A DNA stretch of 64,000 nt from Drosophila pseudoobscura (taxonomy: Eukaryota; Arthropoda; Insecta; Diptera; Drosophilidae), in NCBI RefSeq assembly GCF_009870125.1, contig NC_046679.1, positions 9,920,001 to 9,984,000 of the forward strand. Reading direction: 5' to 3'. The position numbers and the translations under genes were made by a program. The notes beneath the pieces are model-generated. The model made no database searches. It saw only the letters and a list, made by a program, of their open reading frames with translations, and was not told where the DNA came from. Positions 32,801-44,268 of the stretch are shown piece after piece (the stretch's first letter is position 1; every line of letters starts with the position of its first letter).

Positions 32801-35800
32801 AATAGACAGGGCTTTACCTCTGGCAGTAACTCTCGGGGTGGTGCATCGTATGACGACCCAAGTTACAGCGCCGTAGGCCTCGACCTGCATCTGTGGTGTG
32901 GTGTCGTCCCGGATTCAATTGCAGAATTATGCAAAGTGCAAACACATGCAAACTTTCTGTTGCATACTTAATGGGGCATCGAGGGGCTAATTGCATTACC
33001 CCACGGGTCGGGCCTGGGGCTGTGGATGCATGCACGTGTGGGGGTTGTGTACACAGACATATGTCCGGGTTAAAAGCCAGGTCCAACCCTTTTCGAACTC
33101 AATTATCAATCAACATGTCCCCCAGTAAGTGCAAAGTTGTCTTTCGCTTCCTCCGCTACAATTAGAGTATTGATATTTCTCTTCCTGTACATCTCTATAC
33201 AATACCTCATCTATACCGTATATATACTCGTATCTACTATATCTCCATCTATAAGCAAACAAATATCTGTATTGTGTTTTGTTTCCTTTCATTCTTTCCC
33301 ATTTGACGTTTCTGTTTCCGTTTCTCCTCCTCCGTTTCCGTATACGAAACGGCTCTTGAATATATCGTATACATATGAATATTTGAACAAAAAAATATGA
33401 AATATTTCTCTTAAATGCTTGTTTGATTGATTGGTTGAAATGTGAGTAACAATTATGCCAAATAACCGAATACTTCTAAACTGGTAATTAATCAAGACAT
33501 TCTATATAACCCTTTTCGGCATGTTGATGTCATTGATCATCTGTTGGTTCCTTCCTTACTATCTGTTCTGTTCTGTTCTTATCCTATTATTGTCTTAGTT
33601 TCTTAAGTAATGCATTTACGTATGTATGGTCTCTAGATGATCTTTACATTAGATGGAATCTTCCTAGAAAAGATCAGGACATTAAACATTGTACATACTC
33701 TACATCTCTCGTCATAGTCATCGAACATAAGTAGTTTATGTTTCTAAAATGTCATATAAAGTGGCTGAATTCATTAAAGAACCATACAAAAACAGGGAAC
33801 ATAATATTATAGAATTATTAGTAATTAAAGTATAAAATAGAATTAGGAAACGGAATACAAAAAGACTGGAATTTTCCACTATTTGTATATACGTGTGGTA
33901 TGTTTTTCCTTTACCTTTTGAGGAAATATACATAAGCACTTCCATTCATCCATTTTGTATAGCGAAACTTTATAATTATCATATTATTTGAGAATCAGAA
34001 CATACCGAACAATCCTACTTTTACGCAGCAATATCCCCACTGCGAACCACGTCTCAAACTTTTGGGAAATCCTTCCCGGCCCTTTTTATGGATTCCATGT
34101 CCACTAGAACTAGAAAACTAGAACATTCTAGCTTTAGTGCTGTATATATGTCGACTGTACGTTTGTTTCATGTCGTTGGTAAGGTAAGGTAAAGGTATTG
34201 GTCACATCTCTTTTATCACACGATTTTCGTGTCCCCAACTATGAAGTTGGTACCTGTTGAATATATTAAAAATATCTCTCTATTTTATAAAATAGATTTG
34301 GATCGTCGTCGTCGCCTGAAATTGTAAAATTTCATTTGAGAACGACGATATTTTTCCGGTGAACCCATTCGTTCCATACAGAACACACTTTAAGAACACA
34401 TCTTTTAGTATTAGCAATAGCAATATCATTAATTCTAAGTTTTCGTGTCCATAAACCCTTCAAAAATTACCGCATATATCCTCATATATGTACATGTATC
34501 TGGTTACATTATATGATGGAATTAATTTTTGTATTAAATACAAATTACTTTAATTTATTTTGAGCTTTGTATGAATATTATTACCTCTGTTCGTGTTGTA
34601 GATTTTTATGATGATTTTCTTATGATTGATACCAATTGATAATGGTTTAGATTCATTAGTTTGCCCAATCATTCAAGCATTCAACTGGTGTTTGAATGGA
34701 GATTCATCGTGCTCCTCTCATTTTCCACTGAAGATTCGATCGGACTCGTAGCCCCCATATTTCGCGACATTCAGCCAGAAAGAAACTCCATTTGTGACAC
34801 CCCAAACTTGAGTTTTGTTCCACCCCTTAGATGTGCTAATGACTTGAAACGAATCCAATTATATAACTGATTTACTGCTAGCTTTTCTTTGATCCCCCCT
34901 AGATGATTTTTCCCCCTTTAAACCCCTCTGTCTCTCTATCTCTCTGTTGATTGTGTATAATGCAATTTGCTTTAAGATACTTAGCCACGAATCCCCCAAA
35001 ACGAATTCCCCGAATCGGTGATGAGAAAGATGATTTATCGAGGACCCGTAATGATTTTGCGCTTTGGCTATCCTTTTGCAGACTGTTCCTGCGGGACGAA
35101 AACCGTGTCCGGCTATGAAACGGATGAAGAGAACAACACCCAGCCCTTCAATCCGATTGCCACCAACGGGGAGCCCTTCCCCTGGCTCGAGAAGATGCTG
35201 CCCACCAGTGCCCGACCCCTCAGGTACATGGTCACCATCCATCCCAATCTGACGACGTTGGACGTCAAAGGTGAGAGTCGAGAGTGCAATTTTGCCATGA
35301 TTATAATTCGATTGTCTGACATTCATTCCGCCTCCTCTCGATTTCCAGGACAAGTCACCATCGATTTGCACATTGAGAAGGAGACCAATTTCATTGTCCT
35401 GCACATCCAGGACCTCAACGTCACCGAGAAGGTAAGCAAAGCAAAGCAAAGCAATCCAATTAGGCCAATTAGCATCCGATTCGCGATTTGAGTGCATCCA
35501 TCGATTGCTTTTATTTTCCTTCCATTTGCCATTGCAGGCCATTGTGACCCCTGGACCGAAGGGATACGCCCTGAAGATTGTCAAGGTGCTGGAGTTTCCG
35601 CCCCGCCAGCAGCTCTACATCGAGGTGAAGGAGAAGCTCAAGAAGAAGTCCAATTACACCTTGAACCTCCGCTGGTACTCGAAACTGAATCCCGAACCGG
35701 AGGGCTTCTATGTGGACCAGTACGAGAGCTCCAATGGTGTGGAAAGGTACGGCTATTGAATCCCAAGGGGGATATCACTTCTGCGGGTTTCGGGCCGTTA

Positions 35801-38800
35801 CACTTCCGAAAACTTTTGTCTATAGCTCTTACAGCCAAAGAGATATCACTATACAAATTGGCGTAGACATAAATATAGATACTATCTACGCATCAACACC
35901 TTTTCAGCATAATCAGATAGTTTTAGAGATAGGAAAACGATTAAAGTTCATGGAATTTTCATCAGAAATGACCGTAACCTTGTCAGAGTATTTTTTCGAT
36001 GCCATACGATAGTATAGTAGTAGATTTCTTACAATTCGAGTCCAAACTTATCGCTTTATTTTACAGATTACTGGCTGCCACTGTCTTCCGACCGAATGGA
36101 GCACGACGGGCCTTCCCCTGCTTCGATGAGCCGCATGTGAGAGCCCCCTTCCGCATATCCGTGTTCCGCGATCGCTTCCACATCGGTCTCTCCAACTCCA
36201 TTGTGCACACCACCGAAGATGTGGGCTTCTACATGGGCACGGGATTGGTGAGTTTCCAAAAAATACCCTGAGGAAAATAACTGTTTGATATTTTCCTATA
36301 GCTTCGGGATGACTTCATTGAGACTCCTGCCTTGCCCGCCGATGCCGTGGCTTGGGTGGTGAGCGACTTCCAGCGTGAATCCCTGCAGCCCTCGGCCGCC
36401 TACATACCCACCACAGCGGCTCCCTACGGCACGGGGGCCGGTGGCAAGAAGTCCGCGCAGTTGAATAACTACACGCAGCTTAAGAGCAAGAACCCGCCCG
36501 TCCGCAACATCACTGCCCTGACGCACTCGCTCAACGTGAACCTCACGCCGCGCCAGAATCTCAGCCAAATCGCAGCGGCGGCCACCACAACGACAGCCCT
36601 GCCCGTGAGCCTCAATGGGAACGGGAAGCCCACGAATCTCACCTCCTTGTCGCAGTCGACGGGCTCCTCCATCAAGCGAGCGCCATCGTACACCTTCTAT
36701 GCGCCGCGGGATCTGCTGGTGCGCTCCTCGTTTATACTCCACACATCGCGGGATGTGCTGGAGTACCTGCAGACGTGGCTGGACATTAGCTATCCCTTGA
36801 CCAAGGTGGACTTTGTGGCACTGCCCTCGCTGGACCGCAACATGATCTCCTCCCTGGGCCTGGTCACGCTCAAGACCTCCTTCCTCACGGATCCCAGCTC
36901 TATAACTTCGGAGCAGTACCAGTTCAGTGCCCTGCGCATTGCCGAGGCCATGGTGCGGCAGTTCTTCGGCGGCATCACCTCCCGCAAGGTGCTCAAGGAC
37001 GTCTGGCTGTGGGAGGGGCTCATCCAGTACCTCGGCATCCATGCCCTCGCCCCGCTCCAGGAGAGCTGGCCCCTGAGGGAGATGTACCTGCTGAAGATGG
37101 CCACGGCGGCGCTGGACATCGACGCCATCCAGGGCTGGGACAGCATCATGAACGGCACCAGTCACGATGGCAAGAACGAGGACTTCTTTGTCCAGAAGAC
37201 GGCGGCCATATTCTCGATGCTGCACACGGCCATCGGGGAGGATCGCTTCCGCGGCTGCCTGGGCTCCTTCCTCAAGGTGAACCGCTTCAAGACCGCCGAA
37301 CCGACGGATCTCTGGACCATCTGCACCAAAAAGGCCAACGGGTCGAAGAACATCAAAGACATGATGACCCTGTGGACCCACCAGCCCGGCTTCCCCCTCC
37401 TCACCGTCACGAAAATGGGCAACAGCGTCTCCATATCACAGCGCCCCTTCCGGCCCGCCGACTTTCTAGCCATCCACGACGACTCCTACGACGGCAACAA
37501 CTACAACAAGACCTCCCTGAATGCCACCGACATGCCCAGCACAGTGCCCCCCACGCCCCAGGGCAAGCACAAGGCGGCGCCGCACATGAAATGGATCTTC
37601 CCCGTCACCTATGTGACGGACATCAACAACGTCAGCGAAACCCTGTGGATGCAGAATGTGGATAGTAAGTTGGGGTTTTTTTACGGCTAATCCATAAGCC
37701 CCTATCCACAGCCACCTGTTCTAGAAACCTGCATAACTCCAGAGTAAATGAGTCTTTCTTTATTGATTCTGGGATCCCATGATTCAGTGATTCAAAGTAT
37801 AGGATTCATTTAGGCCTCTAATCTGTGTCATATATATGCTAATTTTCATCGTTTCCATCACTTTGGACATTCTTTTATCGTAAAACCCTTCATGTGTCTA
37901 AGTTCAAAGAGATCCGAGGCTTTTATAGCTAGAGGCACTACAATACCCCAAAGAGACTCCTCTGGATTTTTAGCAAAGCAAAGCAATCCCGTTTGTTCGC
38001 CCTTTTGTTCTCTCATTAAACCCATATATTTCAAAGACTGTGCAAGATAGAACCAATAGGATGTAAACCTTTCCATAAATCATTTTGATATAATCTCCTG
38101 TATATAGAACAACTCTTATAAACTCTTTCAGAGTGTCTTCCCGACTATTTCCTTTCCTATAACTTGAAAATATCACTAATTCCCGAACCTTTTTCCACAG
38201 TAAACTTCAATGTGCCGGAGAACGTCAAGTGGATCAAGGTGAATGCCATACAAAATGGTTACTATCGCGTGGTCTACAACGACGACAACTGGGCAAATCT
38301 CATCGAAGAACTATCCAACAATCCCAACAGATTCAGCAGCGAGGTAAGTCCACTAATCCTCCCACCGAAAGACCATCATTGATAGATAATTTTCCCCCTC
38401 AGGATCGCTTGGGCCTGTTGTCCGATGCCTTCACGCTGTGCCATGCCAATCTGCTGCCCTGCGAGATCACCATGAACATGATTCAGTATCTGCCCAGCGA
38501 AACGAACTACGGACCCATGGCCCTGGCTCTGAGGCATTTGGAGAAGTGGCGGCGGATACTCAAGTACTCCGAGTGCTTCCTGATGCTCAGTGAATTCATC
38601 AAGATGAAGATCTCCACGGTTATGGAGAAGGTGGGCTGGACGGATGAGGGCGATGTGGCTGCCAGGTGACAGGAACATTCTATTAATCCCCCAAAACAAT
38701 CTCTGATCGAGTCCTTTTCGCTTTCAGATTGATGCGACCCGAAGTTTTGCTGGCATCGGTGCTGTGGGAGGATATTGATAGCATAACCAAGGCCAAGAAT

Positions 38801-39497
38801 ATGTTGAATCAGTATCTGTATTACAATGGATCGGCCATAGCGCCCAATCTGAGAGAGGTAAGTGGTTCTTAGAGCCCAGCCGGACTAGAGCTAACAAATT
38901 GCATTCATTTTATAGGTGGTCTACACGGGCTCCATTCTCTCCGGGGAGTATATCTATTGGCAGCATTGCTGGGAGCGATTCGTTACCCTCCAGCGGACCT
39001 CCGAGACATTCGTCGAGCGAATGCAACTGCTGCGTGCTTTGGGCAGGACCAAGGATGCCTGGCTGCAGAACCGGCTGCTGTCGCACGTGACCATGCTGCC
39101 CACAGAGGAGGTGGTGCAGGTGCTCAAGGCGATTGCTGGCACGCCCACAGGTGGGGCCATGGCCTGTCGCTTCCTGCAAGCCAAGTGGTTCGAGCTCGAG
39201 AGGCGCCTGGGACCGGGAACGATCAGCTTTGCCAAGGTGATCTCGGCCATCACCCAATACGGAGCCACAAAATTCGATTACGATGAGGTATGGCATCTCT
39301 ATAGATCTCTGAAATCGTTACTGATTATGTTCTTTTCTCAGCTTAAATCGCTGGTACATCGCTTTGGCAGGGGCCAGGGCATGTCCGTGCTGAACATGAC
39401 CCTCAGCAGTGTGGCCTCCAATGTCGAGTGGGTGGCCCGCTCCCAGACGTCGCTCTACAAGTGGGTGGAGAGCAACCTGCACTCGCACCGCCGATAA
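20891..39497 (+). CDS. CG4467: Catalytically dead M1 aminopeptidase-like type II membrane protein
   Basis: Twelve coding exons: 20891-21044 (first exon a), 31668-31808, 35082-35270, 35349-35431, 35538-35746, 36067-36247, 36302-37664, 38201-38343, 38403-38665, 38728-38857, 38916-39287 and 39342-39497. All phases agree, giving 1127 residues. The cytoplasmic tail begins MLCCGFCCGN (possible palmitoylation) and is Lys/Asp-rich. A transmembrane helix spans residues 73-94, followed by the M1 N-terminal domain (about 120-320), an inserted Ser/Thr/Asn-rich loop, the peptidase-fold domain and an ERAP1-C-like helical domain (about 780-1110). The zinc motif HEXXH is replaced by EAMVR (534-538), but the third-ligand Glu (557) is kept at exact X18 spacing. 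GAMEN reads RNMIS (498-502), and the catalytic Tyr position appears to be Val616. Peptidase activity is therefore not expected; a binding or adhesion role is inferred. It matches CG4467 as I remember it. Confidence 0.85.
23097..23189. repeat. Three-copy 31-base tandem repeat
   Basis: Units start at 23097, 23128 and 23159. Each begins AACA(A/T)GTG and carries GAAATC-like and CTCTGC/TTCTGC blocks. The copies are diverged and the third is partial. The repeat lies in the intron, with no coding signal. Confidence 0.6.
26354..26809 (-). CDS. Nested gene: small single-pass membrane protein, 5' end not found
   Basis: Two minus-strand exons can be read: 26649-26809 and 26354-26475, with donor AATG|GTAATT, acceptor CTTTTGCAG and agreeing phases. 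The protein runs from LPFEIYDALMLM through a hydrophobic helix (IPVPIPILMICVAYFW), then a basic juxtamembrane stretch (ARERLPGLLRKTINKW) and a Pro/Ser/Thr-rich tail ending FKRLNSINSSSR, about 93 residues. A minus-strand ATTAAA signal at 26269-26274 lies about 80 bases past the stop. The upstream boundary looks like an acceptor (CACCCGGCTCCAG|C) requiring an earlier exon in phase 2, which I could not locate; alternatively translation starts at an ATG inside the exon. I do not recognise the family. Topology suggests an extracellular or lumenal N terminus by the positive-inside rule. It lies antisense within the large CG4467-like intron. Confidence 0.65.
29867..30062. repeat. Foldback element with 14-base tandem repeats, MITE-like
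   Basis: ACCACCTCTATATTAC (29867-29882) is the exact reverse complement of 29991-30006, which is one unit of a three-copy 14-base tandem array (GTAATATAGAGGTG, 29977-30018). Inside lies a second inverted pair, TAGCTGAA and TTCAGCTA. A 9-base repeat (TGATTCTGA/G) follows to about 30062. This structure fits a foldback or miniature inverted-repeat element. No target-site duplication was recognised. Confidence 0.5.
31478..31520 (+). CDS. CG4467: Alternative first coding exon (b) of the CG4467-like gene
   Basis: An ATG at 31478 opens 14 codons (MTNDPDLDDCAFLS) plus one base and ends at a strong donor (TCTCAG|GTAAGC). It has the same phase 1 as exon a and so joins exon 31668-31808 in frame, giving a 1090-residue protein. 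The short acidic tail replaces the Cys-rich, Lys-rich tail of exon a, while the membrane helix and ectodomain are unchanged. The presumed promoter lies just upstream (about 31.2-31.4 kb). This implies two promoters about 10 kb apart. Confidence 0.7.
31809..35081 (+). other. Second large intron of the CG4467-like gene
   Basis: About 3.3 kb between the membrane-helix exon and the first ectodomain exon. It is AT-rich with scattered short open frames lacking coding character. No gene, RNA or intact mobile element was recognised. Confidence 0.6.
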
Positions 39498-42400
39498 AGG
39501 ACAGAGGAACCCCCAGGAAGAACTTCACTTCTTCTCACTCATTTGTAATTATGTTCCTCTCAGACAGACAGACGGACAGATAAACAGACAGACAGACGGT
39601 TGATCTTCAGTGGATTTTGATTTCGCCGCGTAAACTATGGATCTATAATCTATACCATATCATTGCCAATCTCCTTGGTTCTCTACTCTCAACTCAAACA
39701 CACACACTATAATTTTAGACACCCCTTGAAACGAACTCAAATGTAAATTACGATCGATCAGAGGATCGGGCAGTTCTTATACGAGTATAGTTCTTATATG
39801 TGTACTATATATATCTATTCCAATTGAGAAAACAGAAACATTTTCTATATCTACAACTGAACATAAGGATCTATCTATATATGTACTATATATTGTATAT
39901 GTATGTATATTTTACAAACCGACAAAACATATTTAGAGCAATGTGGGATAAATGTAGTTCGTAAGCAGAAGAAACAAAAACAAAAGAAAACCAAAGCATA
40001 TTTTTTCAGAAAAACTTAAAGAAAACAAGCCCAAGATCAACTAAGGATTGCATTCTATATATGACAAAAAAAAAAACAAACAAACAACAACACTGTATAG
40101 CCTATATTGTATATTAGTATTAGTGACCAGCGTGCATGTGTATTTGTGTGTGCATCAGTGCGTGTGTGTGTGTGTGTATTGAAATATCACAAAAATCTTC
40201 CTTTTTGTCCAATCGAAATTAACTTATTTAATATTTAATAATTATCTAACAGAAGAAAGCCTGCCTGGCACTGAAAAATGATCTTAAATCGGTTATAAAA
40301 GAAGGCTGGGGCCTCACATAGAGTTCTTTTTAGCAGGAGTTACAAGAAGCTACAACTTATAGAACCCCAAAGGGATATTCCAACAGATAAAATCAACTAG
40401 TTTTTGATTCTTTGACAGACTTCTAAGAGTATTCTTGTACACGATGTAAACTTAAAGAACACACAAAGAATTCTTGAAAAGTTTCAACAAAAAAGAAGGA
40501 TAGTACTTCTTATCCTTTATTTAAAACCTATTGATGAGCAATTATTTATAAATTTCTCAAATTCCAACCATTCTTGAACAGATCTATAAATCTGTAAATC
40601 GTTGAAAGCTTGTTCTTTAGTTGAACAACAATCGATATACAATTCTTTGCAGATTTCTATGAAATTTCATTCCTGAAATACGTTGAGATCAGATCAGTGT
40701 TAAAGGAGGAGTTACACGAATAATTTTCAAAAAACTTATATATTAACTATTAAAGATTTTCATCTTGTCATTTACATATGTGTAATTCTGCACAGATTTC
40801 TACCAGATTTCATCCCTTAAAACCGATGTTAACCGATCACTGCTAACAATCGATAAAAGATAATATGTTAGCATTATTAATTGCGATAAATTAGCACATT
40901 TATCATTATTAAAACAGGAACGACCCCAATCAGAATTGGTTGACATCAAGATAACAGCTCAGAGCAAGTTTATAAATACACTGGGGTATGCATATACTTC
41001 ACAGAAACTTGCAAAGAGATGAGAAACAAACAAGATATCGAGTGGACAGGCTTATAAATACACCCAACCGCCTTTCAGCCCCATCTGAGATATTGGTTAA
41101 CATTATCATATGCATAGTTAACAAAGATGACAACGGAGTCTCCTAATGAGGTCTGTTCTAGTGATGTTCGTATCGTTAAGAAACATTCCTTAGTAATCAA
41201 AATTGCTTGCCAATACCATATAGCTGCCATGAAAACACAAGTCTTAAAGATACTTAACGTACTATACATGATTATGCCAAATTAGATCAAAATCGGTTAA
41301 CATATAGCACTCACAAGTAGCAAACACGATTGTAAGTTCATTTGAAACTCGTTCTGGTGTGTCAGGCAGGCAACAAAAAACCAAAACAGAATACAGATTA
41401 CAAAAGATACCATATAAAGAAGCCCATGCTGTAGTTTTGATAGAACCCTTAACCATATAGAGCCTATGGAAGTAGCAACCAAAATTCGACACTCTTTATT
41501 TACGCACTCGCATAAGACAACCAACAAAAGGAAAACCAAAACAGATTACGTTCTGAGACTACGATTTATGCTTTAATTTGAACAGTTTTACCGTTTAATG
41601 ATAGATATCGTGGCTTATCACTCGAGTGGTTAGCCCTACAGTTAGTATTTTTGGATGGTGTTCGGGCGATGTTTGTGTAAACTTGGGAAACCCGTCGTGA
41701 ACTTCTGGTCGCGCTTGTCTTTTGGGGGCCGATGGCATGCCGGTTTTTGCGTGTTTATACCCATAAATACGACTACGAAAATGTCTTGCCATTGGCAGCC
41801 AGCTCCGATAAGAGTGGAGGCCCATGTGTGTCGAGAGATTAGCTTTTGCGGGAAGCTAAAGAGGCGTAGATAAGGAGAGACCTTCGAAGGGGTATACCTA
41901 TAGAGAAGCTTCAAGAGCGATGGTAGAGAAAGAAGATCAAACCCCCTTTCAACGCCACCTGAGAAACGAGTATACCCATTTCTCAATCGCCAATCTTTTC
42001 GCTCACTATTGAAAAAGTTGTCCAACGTTTGGGGATTGTTGTTAGGCAGAGAGAAGTAGAAAACCTTCAACACCATTTTTAGTATGCTAATTTGAGATCT
42101 CTGATTTCGTTTTTGATTTTGTCGGAGGAGAAGACTTGTCTTTTGGGAAACGATATGCTTGGCTTTAGATACACTTAAGACTAACTCAATGATACTCGTA
42201 CTCGTACATTGTACACGTGCATCGTATATTCTTGCAACAAAGTCAATCTGCTCAGATACCAGAATATAGTATATATACAGAAAACAGAGAGAGAGACAAA
42301 CCACAAGCAACTTTATTAGCTAACGACAGAAACAACAGAAATAAATAACTAAAAACAAGTTTTTGGAGCGATTTTACGGATTTTCGACAAATGTATAAAC

Positions 42401-43140
42401 CAAACAAGAAACCGAAAAAGAAAACGAAAAAAAATGAGAAAAATGAAAAATGAAAACAAACCCAAAATAGAAGAACACACACATACACAAATTGGGAAGA
42501 TACACCCAGAGGGGGAAGAGGTTTAGAAAGTTTTACGAGTCACAAAAAGAATTTCATTTGATTTTGGTTCCATTCCATCTTTGAATTTGAGTTTCCTTAC
42601 TTTTTCAACCAATTTCATCATCTAATTGTATTGTATAATGCATATCCGTCCACAGATTTGATTGATACTACACATTTGGTTCATCGAAAAGATATCACAC
42701 ACACAGAGAACCTCCCCCACAGACACAGACCCATGTCCCGTCCAACCAGCCCTTTTCTCGAATACCCTACCCCTCCCCAAAAAAAAAGCTTTGTCTTGGA
42801 GTTGAACAAGAAATGGCCTTTACTATAATTTCCTTAAGCGAAAGAACGAATACGAATTCTAGTTAATTTTATTAGATGAAATTTATTTGCAAAGATCGTA
42901 ATGCATTGGCTATCAGGTTTTATAAGGAAATTTGTGTAGGGAAGGAAGGGAAGGAGTAGAGTATTGTATCTAGGAGGGGAATGAAAGCAGGCAGAGAAAC
43001 TCTAAAGACGTAAATCTAATTGTATGCTAAATGATATATACACATCTATATATAAATATATATATATTTACATAATGTATTTTAAGTCAAATGGGAATAT
43101 TAATAAAAGCGATAACTAATCTGTAATAAAAACAAAAATC
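39498..43140 (+). other. Probable 3' UTR of the CG4467-like gene
   Basis: No convincing + strand coding frame follows the stop codon. The region is AT-rich, with a GACA repeat at about 39564-39597, and ends with two AATAAA signals (43102-43107 and 43125-43130). If these are the used sites, the 3' UTR is about 3.6 kb; earlier sites may also be used. A convergent minus-strand AATAAA (43189-43194) lies only some 60 bases further on. Confidence 0.45.
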
Positions 43141-43261
43141 TTCACAACTCGTTTCATTCAATTCGAAAATGGTTAGTATCCTTCCTGTTTTATTATTTCG
43201 TTGAACAATACGAAAAATACCTTCAATAGCATATCATTTTTATGGCCCAATCATGTATCCA

Positions 43262-43504
43262 TTATAGTTTATGGTTGAAATTGCTTTGCACCCCCGATGC
43301 CATTGTTTTCTCCAATGCTCCGTCAATATTTTGTGCCACGTGGGGAAAGCCAATCAGTTCCGTAATCACTCCATAAATGTGTTTGCATGTTGATTCGGAT
43401 TGCAGTAAGTGACTCCAAGGGGAGATTACCCAAGAAAACCTCAAATGTTGAATCACTATTTCACAAAGAATGTCGTAAGTAACACTATCCCTTATCCTAC
43501 TCAA
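43262..43504 (-). CDS. Candidate terminal coding exon of an unrecognised minus-strand gene
   Basis: An 80-codon open frame on the minus strand ends at 43262 and is followed 68 bases later by a minus-strand AATAAA (43189-43194). The composition looks protein-like (for example TYDILCEIVIQHLRF and CKHIYGVITELIGF). Upstream on the same strand another open segment, starting MNPNDIEPCFCICRTGLDTH (about 43617 leftwards), has a good donor (GTG|GTAGGT). With a branch-like CTTAC and an acceptor at GAAATAG, a 70-base intron is possible, but the phase does not match this frame. The gene structure is therefore unresolved and an old pseudogene is possible. I do not recognise the product. Confidence 0.35.
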   Translation of the reverse strand: MSRIRDSVTYDILCEIVIQHLRFSWVISPWSHLLQSESTCKHIYGVITELIGFPHVAQNIDGALEKTMASGVQSNFNHKL

Positions 43505-43899
43505 TACCTACCCTACAATACCTACCACACGTACACGTTTATACAGTGGTTTAAAAATATGCGTGTCGAGCCCTGTTCTACATATGCAAAAACATGGCTC
43601 AATGTCGTTTGGATTCATCGCCCCCCTTAAGCGGAAGAGATCGATTCCGCTATTAATTGCAGCCCTGCCAGGTGGTGTGGGGTAGCGGATCAATGGACAG
43701 AAAAGCTTCTGCTGCCAGCACGCGCTAAGACACGCGATAACAAGAACAGATTGGGGCGCCGGCAGAGCGGTCAACGCAGGCGGGGCAGCGCACTTGTCGT
43801 CTGCTCAGCGCTATCTTGCCGATTGGAGCTCTGCCTCTCTCTCTCTCCCTCGCGCTATCTCTCTTTTGTCGTCAGAGCGACGCAAACAGCTGAAGCAAC

Positions 43900-44268
43900 G
43901 GCGCTCGGCTGGAGCTCTTCAGTGTTTTTTGAAACGCCGTTCAGTGAATTACTGCATACTGTATTGTCGCTCGCCGCACACCTGATTACCGTACGCCTGC
44001 CTGCCAGTCTCTCTCTGCAACAGCTGATTACGCTCAGCATCTTCTCTTAAGTGGAGTGTTACATTCAGACCTATGACCAAGGCTCTCTTTCTCTCTTTTG
44101 ATTCAAAGAAACAAACAGAAGAGGAAGATAGAAACAAAAACAACAAGTGTGAGAGTGTGGCGCGCTTTTTCAAAAACTACCTACAAACTAAAAGTAAAAA
44201 AGGTTGACAACAAAAAGTGCGAAAAAACCAACAAAATCAACAAAAGCAAAGTGTAGCTAAACCAATAG
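43900..44268 (+). promoter_or_regulatory. cnc: Probable promoter and 5' UTR exon, likely of a distal cnc transcript
   Basis: Initiator-like TCAGTG motifs occur at 43919 and 43941, followed by about 330 bases of A-rich, AG/CA-rich sequence typical of Drosophila 5' UTRs. A donor (ACCAATAG|GTAAAGG) lies at 44269. No coding frame is present. Assignment to cnc rests only on strand and position, since the next clear + strand gene downstream is cnc. Confidence 0.4.

Noticed and set aside
41642..42310. Minus-strand open frame of 222 codons
   Set aside because: It lies antisense in the presumed CG4467 3' UTR, has low-complexity and AT-driven residues, and shows no splice or poly(A) context; chance openness is likelier.
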